DNA from: Cristatella mucedo | Taxonomy: Eukaryota > Bryozoa > Phylactolaemata > Cristatellidae | Length of the DNA: 43,216 nt | NCBI GenBank assembly: GCA_009760855.2 | Contig: WPIO01000451.1 | Coordinates: forward strand, 1-43,216 | Direction of reading: 5' to 3' | Shown here: positions 34,331 to 43,216 of the stretch, in pieces | Layout: the number at the start of each line of letters is the position of its first letter | How positions within the stretch are numbered: position 1 is the stretch's first letter | The notes under the pieces: model-generated | The model's input: the letters and a program-made list of their open reading frames with translations, nothing else | The model's database searches: none | What the model was told of the DNA's origin: nothing | Made by a program: the position numbers and the translations under genes

Positions 34331-35854
34331 GTCTCGGTCGAACCTCCGTCACATTAGAGCACCCAGTCGCCGTCAAGCCTCGGTATCGATCGAGCCTCGC
34401 TTATTGACAGTCCTCTGTCTTTTTTGAGCCACGGTTTAGGTTGAGCGTCAGTGTCAGCGGGCCTCAAATATATTTGAATCTAGGTCACGGTCGAGCGTTG
34501 GTCACATTCGAGCGTTAGTCATGGTTAAGTTTGGGTCTCGATCGAGCCTCGGTCTCGATCGAGCCTCGGTCTCGGTCGAGCCTCGGTCTCGGTCGAGCCT
34601 CGGTCTCGGTCGAGCCTCGGTCTCGGTCGAGCCTCGGTCTCGGTCTAGCCCCGGTCTCGGTCGAGCCTCGGTCTCGGTCGAGCCTCGGTCATGGTCGAGC
34701 CTCGGTCTCGGTCGAGCCTCGGTGTCGGTCGAGCCTCGGTCTCGGTCGAGCCTCGGTCTCGGTCGAGCCTCGGTCTCGGTCGAGCCTCGGTCTCGGTCGA
34801 GCCTCGGTCTCGGTCTCTCGTCTCGAGCCTCGGTCTCGGTCGAGCCTCGGTCTCGGTCGAGCCTCGGTCTCGGTCGAGCCTCGGTCTCGGTCGAGCCTCG
34901 GTCTCGGTCGAGCCTCGGTCTCGGTCGAGCCTCGGTCTCGGTCGAGCCTCGGTCTCGGTCGAGCCTCGGTCTCGGTCGAGCCTCGGTAGAGCCTCGGTCC
35001 CTGTCGAGCCTCGGACTCGGTCGAGCCTCGGACTCGTCGAGCCTCGGGTCGTCGAGCCTCGGCCTCGGTGTCGGTCGAGCCTCGGTCTCGGTCGGGCCTC
35101 GGTCTCGGTCGAGCCTCGGTCCCTGTAGAGCCTCGGTCTCTGTCGAGCCTCGGACTCGGTCGAGCCTCGGTCTTGGTCGTGCCTCGGTCGGTCGAGCCTC
35201 GGTCTCGGTCGAGCATCGGTCATGGTCGTGCCTCGGTCTCGGTCGAGCCTCGGTCTCGGTCGAGCCTCGGTCTCGGTCGAGCCTCGGTCTCGGTCGAGCC
35301 TCGGTGTCGGTCGAGCCTGTCTCGGTCGAGCCTCGGTCTCGGTCGAGCCTCGGTCTCGGTCGAGCCTCGGTCTCGGTCGAGCCTCGGTCTCGGTCGAGCC
35401 TCGGTCGCGGTCGAGCCTCGGTCTCGGTCGAGTCTCGGTCGAGCTCTCGGTCTCGGTCGAGCCTCGGTCTCGGTCGAGCCTCGGTCTTTCGGTCTCGGTA
35501 GAGCCTCGGTCTCGGTCGAGCCTCGGTCTCGGTCGAGCCTCGGTCTCGGTAGAGCCTCGGTCCCGGTCGAACCTTCGCCTCGGTTAAGCCTCGGTCTCGG
35601 TTGAACCTCGCTCTCGGTCGAGCCTCAGTTTTGGTCGAGCCTCGGTCTCGGTCAAAGTCGGTCTTGGTCGAGCCTCGGTTTCGGTCAAGCTACGGTCGCG
35701 GTCGAGCCTTGCTCTCGGTTCTGTCTCGTTTCTGGTCGAACCTTGATACCGGTTGAACCTCGATACCGATTAAGCCTTTGCCGAGGTCGAGGCTTATATC
35801 GATCGAGGCGCAATTTTTTTCAGGGCTCGTTCTCGTTTGAGCCTCGGTTTGTAG
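34331..35854. repeat. 17-bp minisatellite block G (1.5 kb)
   Basis: The leader is truncated: ATGGTTAAGTTTGGG joins TCTCGATCGAGCC directly at about 34535, losing the rest of the leader and its TAG, so the ATG at 34521 opens 326 codons. The core runs about 34560-35570. The right edge has GGTTCTGTCTCGTTTCTGG, a form shared only with block H. Confidence 0.95.
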
Positions 35855-36415
35855 TTGCCGGCTACCGGGCTTATTGCTCTCAATTAAAATACGGCGCCGC
35901 TGGCAACGCGACCGGGATTGTGGCTCGTAGTTCTTATATCCGATACTGCCAACGTGCGACTGTTTTTTTTGGCCTAGGCCGTAAAAAAAAGCGTGACCCC
36001 TGTGGTAGGCTAGGAGATTTGAGTCATGACGCTATGCACTGGGTTTTAATTTGATTTTACCCATAGGCCCACGGACCGTACTTCCAATCGTTAATCAATC
36101 ATCAGGCGGTGATTTTGTAAAAATGTATTCAAACGCAAGGAAACGGCAACCCTGCATGCATCATGCTGCTTTGTGATGAGTTAACGCTTACTGCACCGTA
36201 TCATTGGCTAGCCACGAGTCAAGACTTCGGCGACAGTATTGCACAGAATTCATCGGGCATGGGAGGAGGCTTTTACCGTCCTTAATGAGAGCTGCGTTTG
36301 TGGCCCAGTTATATCCGGACGGGGTAATAGTCAAATAACGAGCTGATTGACCAGCCACTTTTGCATGCAGACTTTACATCAGTCAATGATGCTTGCAGGT
36401 GCAATGGATAAACGC

Positions 36416-36486
36416 TCCTCTACAGGATTCGAACCCTCGACCTAGGCATCAGGCCGTGCAAAGCAGCCGCCTCAGCTTAGCACCAC
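36416..36486 (-). promoter_or_regulatory. tRNA-like segment with Pol III A/B boxes (copy 7)
   Basis: A- and B-box-like sequences identical to copy 2. Confidence 0.5.
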
Positions 36487-37265
36487 ATGCGTAACAACTG
36501 TCTCGAGGTCGTATCAAGTACAGCTTGTATGGTGCCGATTTGGTGCAATTGTCTCCGTTCGAGTCATAAGTTTCTCTGTAGCTACATAATACAACAGCGT
36601 CTTCCACAGTGACCCGAGAGCTCTTTGAGGTTGTACTCACGGGCCACTGAGCTCGCCTTGAGAACTATTTGTGGCTATCAGACCTCTACATGACGACCAA
36701 GTGGTATGCTGCTGACTGACGCCACACTTAAAAAGGAGCTACAAACTGCTATTTATTGAAGCATCCGATGGTTTTTTGAGTTTTTTCTTTTGAGTAAATG
36801 TGCCCGCCTATACTGCGTCGGATGCCTGCGGGTGCTATGGTAAATCATTTGCTGCTTTCCTTGTCATTTGATGCTTTCCCTATTGCCTCAGTAAAGTACC
36901 TGGAACAAGTATCAGTTCTCGGAGGGTCGTATACAATGTATTACTATGATTATTATTAATATTATTGTTACTAGTAGGTAAAGGCGTTGCTGTCTGCCTA
37001 CTTGTAAAGCAGCAAGCTGAAAAACTGAGGTCCGCTGCAGCATTGTCTAGAACTCCCCAACACAAGGCTGAATAAGCTACTTTTAGGAGAAAGCATCGCC
37101 TACCTCAGGCAGCCGCAGCCGCAGCCGCAGCCATGCAGTCATCGACCGCCACAAAATCGCTACATCAGTCAAGCGACACTTGGTTGCGATATTCAAGTAA
37201 CCGCGAGGATCTGAGAAAAGCCCCAATCTATGCTTTCTCCACTAGTTCGTATTCTCCGGTTCGAT

Positions 37266-37433
37266 CTCGTTTTTTTTTTTCTCTCTCCCTCTCTCTTTTT
37301 TTTGTCTCTCGCCGCCTCTCTGTATCTCTCTCTCCACTCCCCGGTATGGTCTGATTTGCTCGGCTTTATCGTTCTATCTCTTCCTCCCTCTTTCTCTCAC
37401 TCTGCTCTGTCTCTCTCTACCTCTTTCCTCTTG
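37266..37433. repeat. Pyrimidine (CT/T) tract, copy 7
   Basis: Eleven T, CTCTCTCC repeats, then eight T. Both T runs are longer than in copies 1, 4 and 5. Confidence 0.8.
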
Positions 37434-38625
37434 ATTTGTCCGTGGTCAGTCACGGTCGTCGTGCTCCACTGCAACCAGCCGCCCATAAAAATTCCAGCAC
37501 TAAAAGCGATGACACTCAATTCCTTGTCTCTGTCGTCATTCACAGCTAATTGAGGTGTGTGCGTGGAGCAACGTTAAAGCCGATGCACCAGCCTGCGAAT
37601 ACCGAGGTAAGTAGAACGCCCTGGAGCGGAGCTAATCATCCCACACAAACTAATTCGTGTGGCACTCATCGCAATCTCGCGATTCAGGCTAGAAGCGGCG
37701 ACCTAAGCATGTGACAACTGGCTTGTTCCCGCGAAGAACGGCTACATCAGCTTGTGGTCTCTAAAACGTGTGCGATTGATTTCCAGTTCGCCGGTCCGTG
37801 CACTTCCTTGCAATCCGAAGTGCTTGCTTGTAGAAGCTACTTTTTAGAAGCCCTAGGGTCGGCTAGCTGAGCGGTCGATTGGAAAGATCTGCAGGATTAA
37901 ATTAAATTTTTTTTTCCTAATAGTTAACACGTCTATCGGCGTTTAATCGACGATCGCACGCAGGCCAATTTCCCGCTCGTTGGTGGGTATGAGAGCACTT
38001 CGATCAGTTTAAGATGTAATGACGTTCTTAGAAGTGAGCAATCTAGCGATCCGAGCGTGCAGTATCAGCGAGACGTAGCTTCGTCGTCTCTATGGGCGAT
38101 GGAGCCGAGGGTTCGTGTGTCTGGGCCTTCATGTTGAAGGAGGCAGCCAACTGTGCAAAAGTCGATATTGTTGGGCGACCCTGCTTTTCTGTCCCAGCGA
38201 CTGACCGATGCCCATTCCTGCAGCCTAATCCGCTGGGTGGGTGGCGTGCCAGTCGGCCTCTTAAATTCTCCTGAAGCCCCCATCTTGTAAACGTACCTGC
38301 ATCAATCAATGGTAAGCGGTAACCAACACCAAGTCACCGATCGCTATCTAAACTTAGCTGCAGTACCAGAAGGGGCCGGCGAGCTATTATAATATTGCAC
38401 TTGATAGAGCGCCCTCAGAGAACTTAATCTCTTTTTAGGCGCTTACCATTTGTTGCAAAGTGATAGGCAATAGAATAGTAAGTAAAATCATGCTTAAAAA
38501 ACAAACAAAATGAATAATAAGGTTAGGGGTGACATGCACAGTGTCAGCATGCAAATGTGGTTAGTGGCAGCATGCACAGTGTCAGCACGCATAAGCACAT
38601 CAAGGACGAATCACAGGCACCCACT

Positions 38626-39816
38626 AAATGCTGTCCTAAATAGGTGTGTAATTAAGTTTCTTTTAAATGTGGTCTGGTCAGGGGATGTTCTTACACAGGT
38701 CGGGAGGGAGTATCTGGCTTTGGGAGCGTACGAAATAAATGCCCGGTCTCCAAAGGATTAGAGGTATGTATGAGGTATTTCTAGACTTTTGGATTCTGAA
38801 AAGCGGGTGGTATGATGCTTGGCCTGATGTGGGAGTATGTCGGAGAGATAGGCTGGAGCCGTAGAATGAAGGGACCTAAAAGTGAGCGACAAAACCTTGA
38901 AGTCAATCCGTTGTTTGACTGGTAGCCAGTGCAGGTCGGCGAGAAGTGGAGTAATGTTGCAACTGAGACGCTCACGACAGACAAGCCTAGCTGCAGAGTT
39001 TTGCACCAGCTGCAATCGCCTGATCGCACATGCTGGTAGGCCAGTAAGCAGTGAGTGGCAGAAGTCGAGTCGGGATGTCACGAATGCATGAACCAACTAG
39101 GACGTGGAATCCTTATCTAAACAAGCCCGAATTTTAGCAATGTTATGAAGCTGAAAATAGGCAGATTTGACTGTGGAGCTGATGTGGTCGTCTAACGAGA
39201 GGTCGCTTTGGAATATGACACCTAGATTTCGAGCTGATTCAACTGAAGATATGCTGGCAGAGCCAATTTTGAAAGTCAGCCTTTCCAATTCCTGAATCAC
39301 AGTGGGTTTGCCCATAACTAGTAAGTTAGTTTTATCATCGTTTAGGTTTAGAAAATTTGCTGCCATCCATGTGCGGATGTCATCAATGCATGCAGCAACT
39401 AAGTTGAAAGAATTTGAGGCGCTCGAAGGCTGAGAGGGCTCAAAGTAAAGGTACAACTGAGTGTTATCCACATAGAAGTGAAAGGCTAGATTGCGCTTGG
39501 CAATCACATCAGCAAGCGGAAGAGTACAAACGCTGAAAAGGACCGTGACTAGCACAGAGCCCTGAAGTATTCCATATTTTAGAAGTACTTCAGATGATCT
39601 TTGTCCATTCACGTCAATACTCTGGCGTCTCCCACTGAGATAGGACCTGAACCGCTGCAGAGCAGTGCCAGTGATGCCCAGGCGAGATGAGAGGTGCTCG
39701 AGAAGTACTTTGTGATCGAAGATATCAAAAGCTGCCAAAAGATCGAGCAAAACAAGAAGAGACACTCTACCCATGTCTATTGTAGCCTGAATTGCCGGGA
39801 AACGTCGTAATAGCTC
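38626..39816 (-). mobile_element. CR1/L2-like LINE RT fragment, copy 7, one extra stop
   Basis: Near-identical to copy 6 (LLAAFD, QGSVLV, FYVDN) but TAG at 39097-39099 replaces a Lys after DKDSTS. Translation would end after 225 residues. The frame resumes without shift and runs to the shared TAA at 38758-38760. Confidence 0.88.
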
Positions 39817-40293
39817 TTACAGCCGTAAATGCGACGTCAAAGTCGTAAAAAGTGTGTCAGAAATTAAATTAAAATTACACGCACAATTTTTATTAAGAAG
39901 TTCTCTATCAACTAATTAGTATTTCACGTTCAGTGGTATACAATTTACAAGTTAGTACATTGTAATGTATTATCTTTTAAATTTGCATTATTAAAAAATA
40001 ATCTGCTGTACTGCAAGTACGCTGAGTTTCTGTAGACGAAGGGTGATGTCAATCAGGCCGACTACAAAGCCTAGCGGATAATCAAAGTCTGATTAGCAAG
40101 CAGCTAGGTCGCTCCCGCGGCACCAACCATCACACGTCGCTTAAAAGCTGCTGCGTCTGCAGAAAATTTGCAGCGCCCCCACGACAGCTGGTAGGTGCCG
40201 GTACCCTATAATTGAGCCGCAGGATAATGGAGTCTAACCATATTTTTGAAATGCCGCGCCTCGCAAGCTAGCCCCAGTCAGGGTCATGCATTT

Positions 40294-42027
40294 GTCTCGG
40301 TCGAACCTCCGTCACATTAGAGCACCCAGTCGCCGTCAAGCCTCGGTATCGATCGAGCCTCGCTTATTGACAGTCCTCTGTCTTTTTCGAGCCACGGTTT
40401 AGGTTGAGCGTCAGTGTCAGCGGGGCGTCAAATATATTTGAGCCTTGGTCACGGTCAAGCGTAGGTCACATTCGAGCGTTAGTCATGGTTAAGTTTGGGG
40501 CACGGTCGAGCCTTAGTAAAGTCACGAGCTCTGTGTCTGCCGTGCGTCGTAATTTGTTGACCCTTGGTCGTGGTTTAGCGTCTGACATGCGTGAACCACT
40601 CACTTGGTCGGGTATCTCTTCCTGTTAGGCCTCGGTCTCGGTCGAGCCTCGGTCTCGATCGAGCCTCGGTCTCGATCGAGCATCGGTCGATCGAGCATCG
40701 GTCTCAATCGAGTCTCGGTTTCGATCGAGCCTCGGTCTCCATCGAGCCTCGGTCCCGGTCGAGCCTCGGTCACGGTAGAGCCTCGGTCCGGTCGAGCCTC
40801 GGACTCGGTCGAGCCTCGGTCTCGGTCGAGCCTCGGTCTCGGTCGAGCCTCGGTCTCGGTCGAGCCTCGGTCTCGGTCGAGCCTTCGGTCGAGCCTCGGT
40901 CTCGGTCGAGCCTCGGTCTCGGTCGAGCCTCGGTCGCGGTCGAGCCACGGTCTCGGTCGGAGCTCGGTCTCGGTCGAGCCACGGTCTCGGTCGAGTCTAG
41001 GTCGAGCCTCGGTCACTGTCGAGCCTTGGTCTCGGTCAAGCCTCAATATCGGTCCAAAGAACGGTCTTGGTAGAGACTCGGTCTCGGTCGAGCCTCGGTC
41101 TCGGTCGAGCCTCGGTCTCGGTCGAGCCTCGGTCGAGCCTCGGTCTCGGTCGAGCCTCGGTCTCGGTCGAGCCTCGGTCTCGGTCGAACCTCGGTCTCGG
41201 TCGAGCCTCGGTCTCGGTCGAGCCTCGGTCCCTGTAGAGCCTCGGTCCCTGTCGAGCCTCGGACTCGGTCGAGCCTCGGACTCGGTCGAGCCTCGGTCTC
41301 GGTCGAGCCTCGGTCCCTGTAGAGCCTCGGTCCCTGTCGAGCCTCGGTCTCGGTCGAGCCTCGGTCTCGGTCGAGCCTCGGTCTCGGTCGAGCCTCGGTC
41401 TCGGTCGAGCCTCGGGCTCGGTCGAGCCTCGGTCTCGGTCGAGCCTCGGACTCGGTCGAGCCTCGGTCTCGGTCGAGCCTCGGTCTCGGTCGAGCCTCGG
41501 TCTCGGTCGAGCCTCGGTCTCGGTCGAGCCTCGGTCTCGGTCGAGCCTCGGTCTCGGTCGGAGCTCGGTCTCGGTCGAGCCACGGTCTCGGTCGAGTCTA
41601 GGTCGAGCCTCGGTCACTGTCGAGCCTTGGTCTCGGTCAAGCCTCAATGTCGGTCCAAACAACGGTCTTGGTAGAGACTCGGTCTCGGTCGAGCCTCGGT
41701 CTCGGTCGAGCCTCGGTCTCGGTAGAGCCTCGGTCCCGGTCGAACCTTCGCCTCGGTTAAGCCTCGGTCTCGGTTGAACCTCGCTCTCGGTCGAGCCTCA
41801 GTTTTGGTCGAGCCTCGGTCTCGGTCACAGTCGGTCTTGGTCGAGCCTCGGTTTCGCTCAAGCTACGGTCGCGGTCGAGCCTTGCTCTCGGTTCTGTCTC
41901 GTTTCTGGTCGAACCTTGATACCGGTTGAACCTCGATACCGATTAAGCCTTTGCCGAGGTCGAGGCTTATATCGATCGAGGCGCAATTTTTTTCAGGGCT
42001 CGTTCTCGTTTGAGCCTCGGTTTGTAG
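40294..42027. repeat. 17-bp minisatellite block H (1.7 kb) with 601-bp internal duplication
   Basis: Leader, core and trailer as elsewhere. A distinctive variant cluster (GGAGCTCGG, GAGCCACGG, GAGTCTAGG, CACTGTCGAGCCTTGG, CCTCAAT.TCGGTCCAAA.AACGG) occurs twice, at about 40957-41100 and 41558-41701, exactly 601 bp apart, with only about two differences. This implies a segmental duplication within the block. The CCCTGTAGAGCC marker also appears twice (about 41230 and 41312). Confidence 0.94.
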
Positions 42028-43216
42028 TTGCCGGCTACCGGGCTTATTGCTCTCAATTAAAATACGGCGCCGCTGGCAACGCGACCGGGATTGTGGCTCG
42101 TAGTTCTTATATCCGATACTGCCAACGTGCGACTGTTTTTGGCCTAGGCCGTAAAAAAAGCGTGACCCCTGTGGTAGGCTAGGAGATTTGAGTCATGACG
42201 CTATGCACTGGGTTTTAATTTGATTTTACCCATAGGCCCACGGACCGTACTTCCAATCGTTAATCAATCATCAGGCGGTGATTTTGTAAAATGTATTCAA
42301 ACGCAAGGAAACGGCAGCCCTGCATGCATCATGCTGCTTTCTGATGAGTTAACGCTTACTGCACCGTATCATTGGCTAGCCACGAGTCAAGACTTCGGCG
42401 ACAGTATTGCACAGAATTCATCGGGCATGGGAGGAGGCTTTTACCGTCCAAATGAGAGCTGCGTTTGTGGCCCAGTTATATCCGGACGGGGTAATAGTCA
42501 AATAACGAGCTGATTGACCAGCCACTTTTGCATGCAGACTTTACATCAGTCAATGATGCTTGCAGGTGCAATGGATAAACGCTCCTCTACAGGATTCGAA
42601 CCCTCGACCTATGCATCAGGCCGTGCAAAGCAGCCGCCTCAGCTTAGCACCACATGCGTAACAACTGTCTCGAGGTCGTATCAAGTACAGCTTGTATGGT
42701 GCCGATTTGGTGCAATTGTCTCCGTTCGAGTCATAAGTTTCTCTGTAGCTACATAATACAACAGCGTCTTCCACAGTGACCCGAGAGCTCTTTGAGGTTG
42801 TACTCACGGGCCACTGAGCTCGCCTTGAGAACTATTTGTGGCTATCAGACCTCTACATGACGACCAAGTGGTATGCTGCTGACTGACGCCACACTTAAAA
42901 AGGAGCTACAAACTGCTATTTATTGAAGCATCCGATGGTTTTTTGAGTTTTGTCTTTTGAGTAAATGTGCCCGCCTATACTGCGTCGGATGCCTGGGGGT
43001 GCTACGGTAAATCATTTGCTGCTTTCCTTGTCATTTGATGCTTTCCCTATTGCCTCAGTAAAGTACCTGGAACAAGTATCAGTTCTCGGAGGGTCGTATA
43101 AAATGTATTACTATGATTATTATCAATATTATTGTTACTAGTAGGTAAAGGCGTTGCTGTCTGCCTACTTGTAAAGCAGCAAGCTGAAAAACTGAGGTCC
43201 GCTGCAGCATTGTTTA
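42028..43216. repeat. Macrosatellite body, copy 8 (cut by window end)
   Basis: The first 1.19 kb of the body, up to just before the pyrimidine tract. A two-base change at 42450 (CCGTCCAAATGAG for CCGTCCTTAATGAG) removes the TAA that closes the short + frame in the other copies. The ATT-rich run is altered to TATCAATATT. Confidence 0.9.
42583..42653 (-). promoter_or_regulatory. tRNA-like segment with Pol III A/B boxes (copy 8)
   Basis: A- and B-box-like sequences as in copy 2. The interval has ATAGG for CTAGG on the minus strand (GACCTATGC on +). Confidence 0.48.

Larger units (their letters stand above)
35855..40293. repeat. Macrosatellite body, copy 7 (full, 4.44 kb, mosaic)
   Basis: Full layout: tRNA-like 36416-36486, pyrimidine tract 37266-37433, GTAAGT at 37607, LINE 38626-39816, AT-rich tail. 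Variant sites switch affinity along its length: it is like copy 4 at about 38170-38285, identical to copy 2 over the stretch about 38367-38520, and like copy 6 from about 38780 through the LINE. It carries an A/T-rich change near 37900 (TTAAATTAAATTTTTTTTTCC) not seen elsewhere. Confidence 0.92.

Overview
This window looks like nuclear DNA of a multicellular animal, not a bacterial or phage locus. The evidence is repeated copies of a metazoan-type non-LTR retrotransposon fragment (CR1/L2-like reverse transcriptase), a very large tandem array, and the absence of any convincing intact gene. The species cannot be named from the sequence. I see no host protein-coding gene that I would defend.

The whole 43 kb is one head-to-tail macrosatellite. 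Each unit has two parts. (1) A 'body' of nearly constant length, 4.39-4.44 kb in the six full copies. (2) A GC-rich minisatellite block of very variable length (925 to 2,443 bp where both ends are seen; more than 3.2 kb for the first), built on the 17-bp monomer GAGCCTCGGTCTCGGTC. Order: block A 1-3204 (left end outside the window), body 1 3205-7615, block B 7616-9630, body 2 9631-14047, block C 14048-15515, body 3 15516-16117 (602-bp deletion derivative), block D 16118-18560, body 4 18561-22977, block E 22978-23902, body 5 23903-28294, block F 28295-29911, body 6 29912-34330, block G 34331-35854, body 7 35855-40293, block H 40294-42027, body 8 42028-43216 (cut by the window end).

Each full body holds, in + strand order: an unrecognised ~550-bp stretch with a GGCCTAGGCC palindrome; a tRNA-like segment on the minus strand with box A- and box B-like sequences; an unrecognised stretch with a short ATT-rich run; a 160-bp C/T tract; about 1.2 kb unrecognised; a ~1.19-kb minus-strand LINE fragment (RT palm to C-terminus); and an AT-rich then GC-rich tail that leads into the next block. 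The LINE copies share the same lesions (YADD changed to Y[A/V]DN, and a common TAA before the C-terminal domain), so the element was dead before the unit was amplified.

The dynamics are the interesting part. Block edges consist of degenerate but still 17-bp-phased monomers around a homogenised core. Bodies are mosaics of one another (body 7 most clearly), which indicates gene conversion or unequal exchange. The 17-bp monomer contains no stop codon in any of six frames, and because 17 is not a multiple of 3 every frame of a strand encodes the same 17-residue repeat. This produces long but probably meaningless open frames rich in Ser/Arg on one strand and Arg/Asp/Glu/Thr on the other. No unknown defence, mobile or metabolic system is evident. 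The novelty, if any, lies in the composite satellite architecture.
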